Shown here piece by piece: positions 19,420 to 28,147 of a stretch of 64,000 nt of DNA (position 1 is the stretch's first letter; every line of letters starts with the position of its first letter). Under the pieces are notes generated by a model. That model saw nothing but the letters and a program-made list of their open reading frames with translations. It ran no database searches and was not told the DNA's origin. A program made the position numbers and the translations under genes. This DNA is from Bradyrhizobium sp. WSM471 (lineage in GTDB: Bacteria; Pseudomonadota; Alphaproteobacteria; Rhizobiales; Xanthobacteraceae), in NCBI RefSeq assembly GCF_000244915.1, contig NZ_CM001442.1, forward strand, positions 7,623,012-7,687,011. Reading direction: 5' to 3'.

Positions 19420-20556
19420 TCACAACCCCATCTGCCGCGACGCCAGATCCTTCATGATCTCCTCGGTGCCGCCGCCGATGGCGTTGACCTTGACCTCGCG
19501 ATAGATGCGCTCGGCCTTGATGCCGCGCATGAAGCCTGCGCCGCCAAAAATCTGCACGGCTTCCGAGGCGCAGAATGCCATGGTCTGGGTCGCCTGGTTC
19601 TTCATCATGCAGATTTCGGCGACCGGGCTTTCGCCCTGCTCCAGGCGCCAGGCCAGCATCTCAAGCATCGCTTGCGATGCGGCGACCTTCTGCGCCATGT
19701 CGACGATCTTGTGGCGGATCACCTGGTGCTGCGCGAGGGGCTTGCCAAAGGTCTTGCGCTCCTTGGCATAGGCAATCGCCTCGTCGAGGCAGACGCGCGC
19801 GAACGCGGTGCAGCCCGCCGCCATGCCCATGCGCTCGCTGTTGAAATTCCGCATGATGATCTTGAAGCCATGGCCTTCCTCGCCGATCAGGTTTTCCGCC
19901 GGTACGCGGCACGCGTCGAAATGCAGGGTCGCGGTGTCGGAGGCCCACCAGCCCATCTTCTTCAGCTTGGTCCGAGACAGGCCGGGCGTATCCCCCTCGA
20001 TCAGGAGCAGGCTGACGCCGCCGGCGCCCTCGCCGCCGGTGCGCACCGCAACGGTCAGATAGTCGGCACGCATCCCGGATGTGATGAAGGTCTTCTCGCC
20101 GCTCACGACGTAGTAATCGCCGTCGCGCCGCGCCTTGGTCCGGAGGCTCGCAACATCAGAACCGCCGCCCGGCTCGGTGATCGCGAGCGCCGAGATTTTC
20201 TCACCCGCGAGCACCTGAGGCAGCACGCGCGCCTTGACCTCGGGGCGCGCGGCCCGCGCGACCGGCGGCGAACCGATCGTATGGCTCATCAAGCTGGCGC
20301 TGACGCCGCCGGCGCCAGCCCGCGCCAGCTCCTGGCTGGCGACGATCTTCATGAACTGGTCGGCGGCGATCCCGCCATATTCCTCGGGAAATCCGAGTCC
20401 CAAGAGCCCGATCTCGGCCGCCTTGCGATAGAGTGCGCGCGGGAATTCGCCGGCCTCATCCCACTCGTGGGCGAAGGGCGTAATCTCCTTGTCGACGAAG
20501 CGGCGCATCACCTCGCGAAAGGTGTCATGCTCGGCGGTATAGAACGGGCTCATCAT
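19420..20556 (-). CDS. Acyl-CoA dehydrogenase
   Basis: Second FAD-dependent acyl-CoA dehydrogenase, 378 residues, with adjacent ATG codons at 20556 and 20553. The signature ALAITEPGGGSDVASL and the C-terminal IFGGAGFMRGIKAERIYREVK region are intact. It differs clearly from its neighbour, so the two are not a recent duplication and probably act on different chain types. It faces the acyl-CoA ligase at 20821 across a 264-bp divergent gap that should hold both promoters. Confidence 0.9.
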   Translation of the reverse strand: MMSPFYTAEHDTFREVMRRFVDKEITPFAHEWDEAGEFPRALYRKAAEIGLLGLGFPEEYGGIAADQFMKIVASQELARAGAGGVSASLMSHTIGSPPVARAARPEVKARVLPQVLAGEKISALAITEPGGGSDVASLRTKARRDGDYYVVSGEKTFITSGMRADYLTVAVRTGGEGAGGVSLLLIEGDTPGLSRTKLKKMGWWASDTATLHFDACRVPAENLIGEEGHGFKIIMRNFNSERMGMAAGCTAFARVCLDEAIAYAKERKTFGKPLAQHQVIRHKIVDMAQKVAASQAMLEMLAWRLEQGESPVAEICMMKNQATQTMAFCASEAVQIFGGAGFMRGIKAERIYREVKVNAIGGGTEEIMKDLASRQMGL

Positions 20557-20820
20557 CGCACTCTCGCCTTGCTGGCGGATTCGTCTCGTCCACCATGGCC
20601 GGAACCTTGGCGGCTCACTTGCGCGGAGTGGCTGGCCGGCGGCCGCTTCCGAGCAGCGCCCGCTCTAGCAACTCAACGCAAGACGATTTTGACCGCTCGC
20701 GCGCCAACTCCGGATCAAAAAAAGGCGTGGTGCACAAACTCCGGCTGGCCCCTGGGCCATGCCGGGCATGGTGCATGGCAATAGGGACGCTGGCGGCACC
20801 AGACCGCCGAGGAGGAATTC

Positions 20821-22371
20821 TTGGCCGTTCGTTACTACGACTGGATCGCCCATTATGGCCGCCGCACGCCGAACAAGATTGCGGTGATCGACCTCGCGAG
20901 CGAGCGCCGCTTCAGCTATGCGCAGCTCGACGCGCGCATCTCGCGTCTCGCGTCATTTCTGCGCCATACGCTGGAAGTCTCGCGCGGCGAGCGGGTCGCC
21001 GTGCTGGCGCTGAACACGACCGATACGCTGGAGGTGCAATTCGCCTGCGGGCGATTAGGTGCGATCTTCGTGCCGCTGAACACCCGCCTCACAGTTCCCG
21101 AACTCCAGTTCATCACCGCAGATTGCGCGCCGAAGGTGATGATCCACGACACCGATCTTGCCGAAACGGCGCTTGCCGTCGCAAAGCTCTGCGGCATCGA
21201 GACGAGCCTGCTGCTTGGCCCCGGCGGCACTTATGAGGCCGGGATCGCCGCCGCAAAGCCGCTTGAGACAATCGAGGAGGTCACCCTCGATGACGTCTCG
21301 ACCATCATGTACACCTCGGGCACGACGGGTCATCCGAAGGGCGCCACCATCACCCATGGCATGACCTTCTGGAATTGCGTCAATCTCGGCGGCCCCGCCT
21401 GCATCGGGCCGTCCTCGGTGCTGCTCACCGCGCTGCCGCTGTTCCACACCGGCGGTCTGAATTGCTACACCAATCCGGTGCTGCATGCCGGCGGCACCGT
21501 GATGATCATGCGCGCCTTCGATCCCGGCACGGCGCTTGGTCTCATCAATGATCCCGCGCAGGGCATCAACGTGTTCTTCGGCGTGCCCGCGATCTACCAG
21601 TTCATGGCCCAGCATCCGGCCTTCGCGACCACCGACCTCGGCCGGCTGATCGTCGGCGGTGTCGGCGGCGCACCAATGCCGGTGCCGCTGCTCAAGGTGT
21701 GGGAGGCGCGCGGCGTCGCGCTCCAGCAGGGCTACGGCATGACCGAGACCTCGCCGGCCGTGCTGGTGCTCGATCGCGAAGATGCGGCACGGAAAGCCGG
21801 CTCCGCCGGCAAGCCGGTGCTGCACACGGAAGTGCGCATCGTGCGTCCTGACGGCAGTGACGCCGATGTCGGCGAACTTGGTGAACTCTGGGTCAAGGGA
21901 CCGAACATCACGCCCGGCTACTGGAACAGGCCGGAGGCGAACAAGACGTCGTTCACCGATGGCTGGCTGCACACGGGCGACGCGACACGCGTCGACGAGG
22001 AAGGTTTCTACTACATCGTCGACCGCTGGAAGGACATGTACATCTCCGGAGGCGAGAACGTTTATCCGGCCGAGGTCGAAAACGTCCTGCACCAGCTCAA
22101 CGCCATCGCGGAAGCCGCCGTAATCGGCATTCCCGATCCTCAATGGGGCGAGGTCGGCCTCGCCATCGTCGCGGCCAAGCCGGGGCAAAGGCTGACCGAG
22201 GCCGATGTCTTCGCGCATTGCGCGGCGAATCTCGCGCGCTTCAAATGTCCGCGACAGGTCCGCTTCGTCGAAGCGTTACCCCGCAACGCCACCGGCAAGA
22301 TCCACAAGCCGACCTTGCGCAAGGAATTCTCGGTTACTTCCGAAGTCGACAACAAAGCCGCCAACGCCTGA
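20821..22371 (+). CDS. AMP-forming acyl-CoA synthetase (FadD-like)
   Basis: Acid-CoA ligase of 516 residues. The TTG start at 20821 follows a strong GAGGAGGAATTC ribosome site. YTSGTTGHPKG lies at residues 164-174, and GYGMTET, GWLHTGDA and the C-terminal catalytic lysine segment (ATGKIHKPTLRKE) are all present. It is divergent from the dehydrogenase operon and probably supplies its acyl-CoA substrate. It resembles FadD3/FadD13-like medium-chain or ring-acid ligases as much as fatty acid ligases, so specificity is open. Confidence 0.9.
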   Translation: MAVRYYDWIAHYGRRTPNKIAVIDLASERRFSYAQLDARISRLASFLRHTLEVSRGERVAVLALNTTDTLEVQFACGRLGAIFVPLNTRLTVPELQFITADCAPKVMIHDTDLAETALAVAKLCGIETSLLLGPGGTYEAGIAAAKPLETIEEVTLDDVSTIMYTSGTTGHPKGATITHGMTFWNCVNLGGPACIGPSSVLLTALPLFHTGGLNCYTNPVLHAGGTVMIMRAFDPGTALGLINDPAQGINVFFGVPAIYQFMAQHPAFATTDLGRLIVGGVGGAPMPVPLLKVWEARGVALQQGYGMTETSPAVLVLDREDAARKAGSAGKPVLHTEVRIVRPDGSDADVGELGELWVKGPNITPGYWNRPEANKTSFTDGWLHTGDATRVDEEGFYYIVDRWKDMYISGGENVYPAEVENVLHQLNAIAEAAVIGIPDPQWGEVGLAIVAAKPGQRLTEADVFAHCAANLARFKCPRQVRFVEALPRNATGKIHKPTLRKEFSVTSEVDNKAANA

Positions 22372-22430
22372 TCAAAGCACCCCTCTCGCTGGCGCTTTTC
22401 TCTTTCAATGCGCCTGCTCCAACCCAGAAG

Positions 22431-22447
22431 AAACCCCAAGGGGTTTT
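22431..22447. terminator. Possible bidirectional terminator between convergent genes
   Basis: AAACCCC and GGGGTTTT form a short hairpin flanked by an A-run and a T-run. It sits between the stops of the convergent ligase and glycosyltransferase genes and overlaps the latter's stop. The stem is only 6-7 bp, so the call is weak. Confidence 0.35.
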
Positions 22448-23966
22448 AAGGGCCGCTATTCTCTTCGGCGAGCGCGGGGGTTTCCGCGCATTCAATCGCG
22501 AGCCTGTCCTGGCCTACATCGATCGCCGCGATCGGCAGGCCGAGACGACGCGAATCGCCGCGGCCCCTGAACACGGGGCATGCCCAGGCGAGGGTGGCGA
22601 TGCCTGACGGCGGCAGATCGAGGCTCAGTCTGTAGCTGTCATAGCCGGTCGCGACCGCTTCGGGGGCGACGGCCGTGCCGTCGAGATAGAATCGCGTGCC
22701 GATCGTATCCAGCGGCGCGCGAAGCGCGGGGCTTCGAACGCGGACGATGGTGCGGCCAGGCATTCCCTTGATCCGAACGGCAGCCTCCGGTTCGCTCCAG
22801 CGAAACGTATGACCGACGGAGATCTCCTCGGCATGGAAGCCGATCTGCGCGATAATCTGCTCGCCAAGAAGGCCGCCGGCAGACCGCGTGTATCGCCCGA
22901 GACGATGAATGCAATCGAGTCTCTGATGCCGGATCAGCGCGGCGATGTATCGCCGCATCCATCGCGCGATCGCATCGCGCGATCCGACGGTCGTCAGAAC
23001 GACCAGCACGGCCCGCGCGTACCATGCCCCCAGCCGCGCGAAGCCGCGCGCGCCGAGACTGCCGAGCAGCGCCGGTACCGCCCAACGCCATAACGCCAGC
23101 AATTTCTCGCCAGGCCGTCCCCAGCCGCCGCCAGCGAGGCTGTAGCGCAGGAGCGCGTTCAATGCATTGCGGGCGAGCGACGCGCCGGCCTCGCTCCGCG
23201 AGCTCCACTCGACCGGAATGTCGAGCAGCTCGCTGCCGGCATCGTTGCGGGCCTCGCTCAGATAGCGAATCTCGCCTTGCACGAAGTCGAGCGTGAATTG
23301 CTTCAGCTCGTCGATCTCGCCGACGTAATAGTGATGGAAGCGCGCCTCCTCGAGATAGCCGATGGAATGGCCTCTCGCGTGATAGGCGGCTGCAAGCACC
23401 CATTCGGCGAAATGACCGAGCTCCTCGCGCAGGCCGCCGCATTCCCGGTAGACGTCGCGCCGCGTCACGAAACACTGATCCAGGACCTTGCGCCAGGGAT
23501 GCTGCTTCATACCGAACTCGATGTCGGCCTGGTACATGGCGGCCTCTGCCACGGATAACCGGTTATGGCAGATCGGGATCGAACGGCAGGAAAAGCCGGC
23601 CCAGTCGGGATGAGCATCGATCGCGCGAATGCAGAGTTCGATCACGTCGGGTTCGGGCCGGCAGTGCGATTCAGTGAAGAACAGATAGCTGCCGCGCGCC
23701 TTCGTCGCGCCGAATGCGCAGAGCCCGATGTCGTGTTCGGAATCGGTGAATTCAAGGCGAGCCCTGTTGCCGGCCAGCGCCTTCAACTGCTCGCGTGCCG
23801 TGAAATCCGGCGGCACGACCAAAATGATCTCGTAGAGCGATTTGTCGGCAGTCTGCGACGTCCAGCCGAGCCAGGACATCTCCCACTGCCCGCGGTGAGA
23901 TTCGAGCGGGATAATGATTGAGAACAGCGGAGATTCGCCGTCGTCGAGTGCGGGCGCGTCCTGCAT
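22446..23966 (-). CDS. Family 2 glycosyltransferase-like protein
   Basis: 506 residues. The N-terminal GT-A fold region (FSIIIPLESHRGQWEMSW; GATKARGSYLFFTESHC) occupies about the first 230 residues. Where family members have a DXD-like metal motif, this one reads ESHC, so catalysis may be altered. The rest has hydrophobic and helical stretches and a C-terminal beta-rich region (near RFYLDGTAV) that could be a carbohydrate-binding or accessory domain. ATG at 23966 with AAGGGGA upstream. Probably involved in surface polysaccharide assembly; the sugar is unknown. Confidence 0.75.
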   Translation of the reverse strand: MQDAPALDDGESPLFSIIIPLESHRGQWEMSWLGWTSQTADKSLYEIILVVPPDFTAREQLKALAGNRARLEFTDSEHDIGLCAFGATKARGSYLFFTESHCRPEPDVIELCIRAIDAHPDWAGFSCRSIPICHNRLSVAEAAMYQADIEFGMKQHPWRKVLDQCFVTRRDVYRECGGLREELGHFAEWVLAAAYHARGHSIGYLEEARFHHYYVGEIDELKQFTLDFVQGEIRYLSEARNDAGSELLDIPVEWSSRSEAGASLARNALNALLRYSLAGGGWGRPGEKLLALWRWAVPALLGSLGARGFARLGAWYARAVLVVLTTVGSRDAIARWMRRYIAALIRHQRLDCIHRLGRYTRSAGGLLGEQIIAQIGFHAEEISVGHTFRWSEPEAAVRIKGMPGRTIVRVRSPALRAPLDTIGTRFYLDGTAVAPEAVATGYDSYRLSLDLPPSGIATLAWACPVFRGRGDSRRLGLPIAAIDVGQDRLAIECAETPALAEENSGP

Positions 23967-24014
23967 GTCCCCTTATAGACGCATGCTGCGTCGTTCCGGA
24001 TAATTTCTTGCGGA

Positions 24015-24785
24015 CTATACCGACAGAAACAGCGCGAACGATTCTTCCACCGTTCGGCGCAGATGCTTTTGGTACAATTCGTGGTTAGCATCGCCGGGCG
24101 CGACCCGACCCAGCGGGGGCTTCGCGAAGTTTCGGAACGGCACATAGGCGATCGGCGCTGCGATCGGCGTCAGCTGCGAGCCGGGACCGGCGCGGAGCGT
24201 CGAGATGATCCCGTACATCTCGCCGGCGACCGTCGGCCGCGACACAGTGATCACGCGATGCTGGCCGTGCTTGATGATGACGAGATAGATGAAGCCGGAC
24301 TGATGCGGCACGGCGACTTCGCCGGTGTGTTCATAGGCGGCATCAGTCCGCTCCCCCTCGCGGAACACCAGTGAAGAGACTTTCGGCTCCCAGACGATCT
24401 CGGTGCGGTAGGCGAAGATCGCGTCCTTGTCGCCGAACGACGGTCGCAACGTGATGTAGACGTCCTCGAGCCAGGTCACCGCGCGATGCGCATAGGAGCC
24501 GAGGCTGTCGGGGGCGACATCGTTTGCGGCCGGAGGCGTCACCACGGCGGCGCTTCTGCGCAGGGAGACGCCGAGCGCCTGCTCCAGCCGCACTGTGGTT
24601 GCCAGCGTGAACGGCCGTCGACCGCCGAGCACCTTCTCCAGCGTCGACAGGCTGAGCTTGGCCTGCTCGGCCAGCGCCTGCCGGGAAATCCGGCGCCTAG
24701 CGAGCTCCTCACGGATGGTCTCCGCAATCTCGCGGCTCTGCTCGTCCGACAGCTGCTTGTCGGTGAATTTGTCCTGCGTCTGCAT
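24015..24785 (-). CDS. XRE family transcriptional regulator with C-terminal sensor region
   Basis: 256 residues. A helix-turn-helix of the Cro/C1 type lies at about residues 20-75 (RISRQALAEQAKLSLSTLEKVLGG). The remaining 170 residues form a beta-rich region of unknown function (VWEPKVSSLVFREGER). Start taken as ATG 24785; an in-frame start 24 bases upstream is possible. It is divergent from the VIT/vWA gene and may regulate the sortase pair; this is inferred from position only. Confidence 0.82.
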   Translation of the reverse strand: MQTQDKFTDKQLSDEQSREIAETIREELARRRISRQALAEQAKLSLSTLEKVLGGRRPFTLATTVRLEQALGVSLRRSAAVVTPPAANDVAPDSLGSYAHRAVTWLEDVYITLRPSFGDKDAIFAYRTEIVWEPKVSSLVFREGERTDAAYEHTGEVAVPHQSGFIYLVIIKHGQHRVITVSRPTVAGEMYGIISTLRAGPGSQLTPIAAPIAYVPFRNFAKPPLGRVAPGDANHELYQKHLRRTVEESFALFLSV

Positions 24786-24968
24786 CGTGGCCCTGCTCCA
24801 GGACGACATCCTAGCAGGGCGGACAAACTAGCACAAAACCACACTTGGCCACCCGGCGGCGGCCCACGCGGGCCGGCCGCGGCGGATCATTGCCGATCAT
24901 TCTGCTCGCGAAATCGGGCCGTCCCGGCGGATGCTCGAGGCCAGCGAACAACCTCGGGAGCAGGCCAA

Positions 24969-27230
24969 ATGGATACCTACGACACGATGGACAGTAACGA
25001 ACACCCTTGGCTGGGCAGACTTATCGTGGTCGGACTGTTCCTTCTGGCGCAGGGCATCGCGGTGATGCTGGTCGCCTTCGTGGCCCTGCTGGTGAGCTTG
25101 GAGCCGGGCTGGTCGGCGACGACGGAGCAGGCCAGCCTGCTCCAGCCCGGCGATGCCAAATCCGGGTCTCTCCTCCTCAAGGAGGACGGCGCCTACACGG
25201 AAGCGATCCGCCTCGGCATCGACGTCGACATCACGGTGTCGGGCCCGACACTGCGCGCACGAGTCACCCAGATCTTTCGCAACCCAACCAAGGACTGGGT
25301 CGAGGCGACCTATGTCTATCCGCTCCCCACCGGCGGTGCGGTCGATTCGCTGAAGATGGTGGTCGGTAACCGCGTCATCGTCGGCGACGTCAAGGAGCGG
25401 CAGCAGGCGCGCGTGATCTACGAAGAGGCGCGTCGGGCCGGCCAGAAGGCCGCGCTCACCGAACAGGAGCGGCCGAACATCTTCACCAACTCGGTCGCCA
25501 ATATCGGTCCCGGAGAAGCCGTGCTGGTGCAGATCGAATATCAGGAGCCGGTGCATCAATCCGGCAACGAATATTCGCTGCGGCTGCCGCTGGTGGTCGG
25601 GCCGCGCTACAATCCGGCGCCGATCGTCCAGAGCGTCGACTTCCGCAACGACGGCTCCGGCTGGGGCGCGACGAACTCGGACCCGGTGCCGGACCGCGAC
25701 CGCATCTCGCCGCCCGTGCTGGATCCCGCCAGGAATGCGCCGGTCAATCCGACCAGCATCACGGTGCGCCTGAACGCCGGCTTTGCGCTCGGTGAGGTCA
25801 AGAGCTCCCACCACACCGTCAAGGTCGAGAGCCCGGATAATACGACGAGAATCGTCACGCTTGCCGACGGTGCCGTGCCTGCCGATCGCGATTTCGAACT
25901 GACCTGGAAGCCGGCCGCCGTGAAGGCGCCGTCGGTCGGTTTGTTCCGCGAGCGCGTCGGCGACGCCGATTATCTGCTCGCCTTCGTCACCCCGCCCGCC
26001 GCCGAGCAGGCGACGCAGAAGCCACGGCCGCGGGAAGTGATATTCGTGATCGACAATTCCGGCTCGATGGGCGGCACGTCGATCGTTCAGGCCAAGGCGA
26101 GCCTCACCTACGCGCTCTCCCGTCTCCAGCCCACCGACCGTTTCAACGTCATCCGTTTCGACGACACCATGGACGTGCTGTTTCCGGCCTCCGTGGCGGC
26201 GGATGCCGAGCGTGTCGGTGAAGCCACCTCGTTCGTCAGCGCGCTGCAGGCGCGTGGCGGCACCGAGATGGTGCCGGCGATGCGGGCCGCGCTGACCGAC
26301 AAGCTCGGCGACGCCAGCATGGTTCGCCAGGTCGTATTTCTGACCGATGGTGCGATCGGCAACGAGCAGCAATTGTTCGAAACGATCACGGCGATGCGCG
26401 GCCGCTCGCGCGTGTTCATGGTCGGCATCGGGTCGGCGCCCAACACCTATCTGATGACGCGCGCCGCCGAGCTCGGCCGCGGTGCCTTCACCCATATCGG
26501 CTCCGTCGAGCAGGTCGAGGAGCGCATGCGCGGCCTGTTTGCCAAGCTCGAGAACCCGGCCGTGACCGGCCTGAGCGCAAAGTTCTCCGAAGCCAAGGCC
26601 GACGTCACACCGACGATCATTCCCGACCTCTATCGCGACGAGCCCCTGGTGCTGGCGGCAAAGCTCGACACGCTCGCGGGCTCGGTCGAGATCAAAGGCC
26701 GCGTCGGCGACCGCCCATGGTCGGTGACGCTGCCGCTGCAAAATGCGGCGGAAGGCAAAGGCCTATCGAAGCTTTGGGCCAAGCGAAAGATCGCCGATGC
26801 CGAAGTGGCGCGCACCCTGCGCGAGATGACGCCCGAAGATTCCGACAAGGCAATCCTGGCACTGGCGCTCGACCATCAGATCGTCACCCGGCTCACCAGC
26901 CTCGTCGCGGTCGACAAGACGCCGAGCCGTCCCGAAGGCGAGCCGCTCAAGCCCAGCGAATTGCCGATCAACCTGCCGGCCGGTTGGGATTTCGCGAAGG
27001 TCTTTGGCGAACGACAGCAGGTCCCGGCGCAGCTCCGCGAGCGTCACGCCGATGCACGCAACCAGCCGGCCACGAGACGGCCGACGCCCGCTGCACCGGA
27101 TGCGATCCGCCTGCCCAAAACCGCGACCTCGGCGGAGCTGAAAATGACCGCAGGCCTGATCCTGGTCGTGCTCGCCCTGATCCTGTTCGTGTTCAACCGG
27201 CGTCAGTCCTTGCTCACTGACGCCGCTTGA
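24969..27230 (+). CDS. Sortase-target surface protein with VIT and von Willebrand A domains
   Basis: 753 residues. An N-terminal membrane segment (residues 16-45) is followed by a VIT domain (about 75-200; VTQIFRNPTKDWVEATYVYPLP) and a vWA domain with MIDAS DNSGS at residues 362-366. A linker leads to a C-terminal sorting signal: LPKTA at 715-719, a hydrophobic helix, then RRQSLL. This is the layout of the proteobacterial sortase target family (TIGR03788 type). The ATG at 24969 has GGGAG eight bases upstream. The cognate sortase gene follows. Location is expected to be the inner-membrane or periplasmic face; the role is unknown. Confidence 0.92.
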   Translation: MDTYDTMDSNEHPWLGRLIVVGLFLLAQGIAVMLVAFVALLVSLEPGWSATTEQASLLQPGDAKSGSLLLKEDGAYTEAIRLGIDVDITVSGPTLRARVTQIFRNPTKDWVEATYVYPLPTGGAVDSLKMVVGNRVIVGDVKERQQARVIYEEARRAGQKAALTEQERPNIFTNSVANIGPGEAVLVQIEYQEPVHQSGNEYSLRLPLVVGPRYNPAPIVQSVDFRNDGSGWGATNSDPVPDRDRISPPVLDPARNAPVNPTSITVRLNAGFALGEVKSSHHTVKVESPDNTTRIVTLADGAVPADRDFELTWKPAAVKAPSVGLFRERVGDADYLLAFVTPPAAEQATQKPRPREVIFVIDNSGSMGGTSIVQAKASLTYALSRLQPTDRFNVIRFDDTMDVLFPASVAADAERVGEATSFVSALQARGGTEMVPAMRAALTDKLGDASMVRQVVFLTDGAIGNEQQLFETITAMRGRSRVFMVGIGSAPNTYLMTRAAELGRGAFTHIGSVEQVEERMRGLFAKLENPAVTGLSAKFSEAKADVTPTIIPDLYRDEPLVLAAKLDTLAGSVEIKGRVGDRPWSVTLPLQNAAEGKGLSKLWAKRKIADAEVARTLREMTPEDSDKAILALALDHQIVTRLTSLVAVDKTPSRPEGEPLKPSELPINLPAGWDFAKVFGERQQVPAQLRERHADARNQPATRRPTPAAPDAIRLPKTATSAELKMTAGLILVVLALILFVFNRRQSLLTDAA

Positions 27231-27258
27231 GAGAGGAGCCCCCCGAACTCCTCTGTTA

Positions 27259-27305
27259 GCGCGCGCGGCTGCCCGTCCCACACCAACGGCCGCGCGCGCC
27301 TTTTT
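27259..27305 (+). terminator. Rho-independent terminator after the VIT/vWA gene
   Basis: Perfect 11-bp GC-rich arms (27259-27269 and 27289-27299) with a 19-base loop, then CTTTTT ending at 27305. It stands between the target gene and its sortase, so sortase expression would depend on read-through or its own promoter. Confidence 0.75.
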
Positions 27306-27324
27306 GAACACGCCCTCTCAACTT

Positions 27325-27411
27325 CGTCATTGCGAGCGAAGCGAAGCAATCCAGAAATTCATCCACGGAAACAGTCCGGATTGCTTCGTCGCTTCGCTCC
27401 TCGCAATGACG
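27325..27411. repeat. CGTCATTGCGAG inverted repeat upstream of the sortase
   Basis: Same family as 15313-15398: arms CGTCATTGCGAG (27325-27336) and CTCGCAATGACG (27400-27411), with inner GCGAAGC and CAATCC pairing. It ends 13 bases before the sortase start. In the sortase frame it is open and would read CERSEAIQ, so a long N-terminal extension of the sortase would be an artefact. Confidence 0.85.
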
Positions 27412-27423
27412 GGAATTAGTACA

Positions 27424-27993
27424 ATGCCCCGCCTCATCTCTCCCCTGGCTCTCGCCCTGATCGGCATCATCCTGTTCGGCGACGGCGCCTACATCCATGC
27501 CAAAGCGTGGCTCGCGCAGGTGCTGCTGGAGCGCGCGTTCGACCGGAGCGTTGCGACCGGCGAGGTGGTCAGGCCATGGTCCTGGGCCGATACCTGGCCG
27601 GTCGCACGGATCGAGGTGAGGCGGATCGGCGCCAGCGCGATCGTGCTGGAAGGCGCGAGCGGCCAGGCGCTCGCTTTCGGTCCCGGCCATATCCGCCAAA
27701 CGGCTGACGCGGGCGAGCGGGGTGTTGCCGTATATGCAGCGCACCGCGACACTCATTTCCGCTTCCTGCGGAATGTCGCCATTGGTGACTTGATCGATGT
27801 CACACGCATTGATGGCAAGCACTTTCGCTTTCGCGCGGATTCCTCCGCTGTGGTTCGCTTCGATGCCTCCGGCATCGATCCCGCGGCACGGGCTACCGAA
27901 CTCGTGCTCGCGACCTGCTGGCCGTTCGACGCCGTCGCGTCCGGCCCCGAGCGCTACATCGTGCATGCCACCCTGATCGGAACCGATGAATAG
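27424..27993 (+). CDS. Sortase of the proteobacterial target-paired class
   Basis: Membrane-anchored transpeptidase of 189 residues that cleaves an LPXTA/G-like signal. The N-terminal helix (LISPLALALIGIILFG) anchors it. The catalytic triad is visible as His107 (YAAHRDTHF), Cys165 (ATCW) and Arg177 (ERYIVHA). The start is set at ATG 27424, which puts the anchor at the N-terminus; the upstream frame runs through a repeat. It probably acts only on the VIT/vWA protein encoded just upstream, since no other LPXTG protein is seen in the window. Confidence 0.9.
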   Translation: MPRLISPLALALIGIILFGDGAYIHAKAWLAQVLLERAFDRSVATGEVVRPWSWADTWPVARIEVRRIGASAIVLEGASGQALAFGPGHIRQTADAGERGVAVYAAHRDTHFRFLRNVAIGDLIDVTRIDGKHFRFRADSSAVVRFDASGIDPAARATELVLATCWPFDAVASGPERYIVHATLIGTDE

Positions 27994-28147
27994 CGGTTCG
28001 CAATCGATCCGCGCCCCCCCCTCTTGAATCCGCCCGGCCTGTAGGGACAATCCCGCATGATGGAACCCGTGAACCGGCGCCGCCGACCGGAGACCTATCA
28101 GAACGGCCCATTGAGCATTTTCGCTGCAATTTGCGAGAAGAACGGTG

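Noticed and set aside
18133..20556. Recent duplication of the two acyl-CoA dehydrogenase genes
   Set aside because: The proteins differ in nearly all segments outside family motifs.
27304..27423. N-terminal extension of the sortase frame by 40 codons
   Set aside because: The extension is translated from an intergenic inverted repeat and would put the membrane anchor in the interior.
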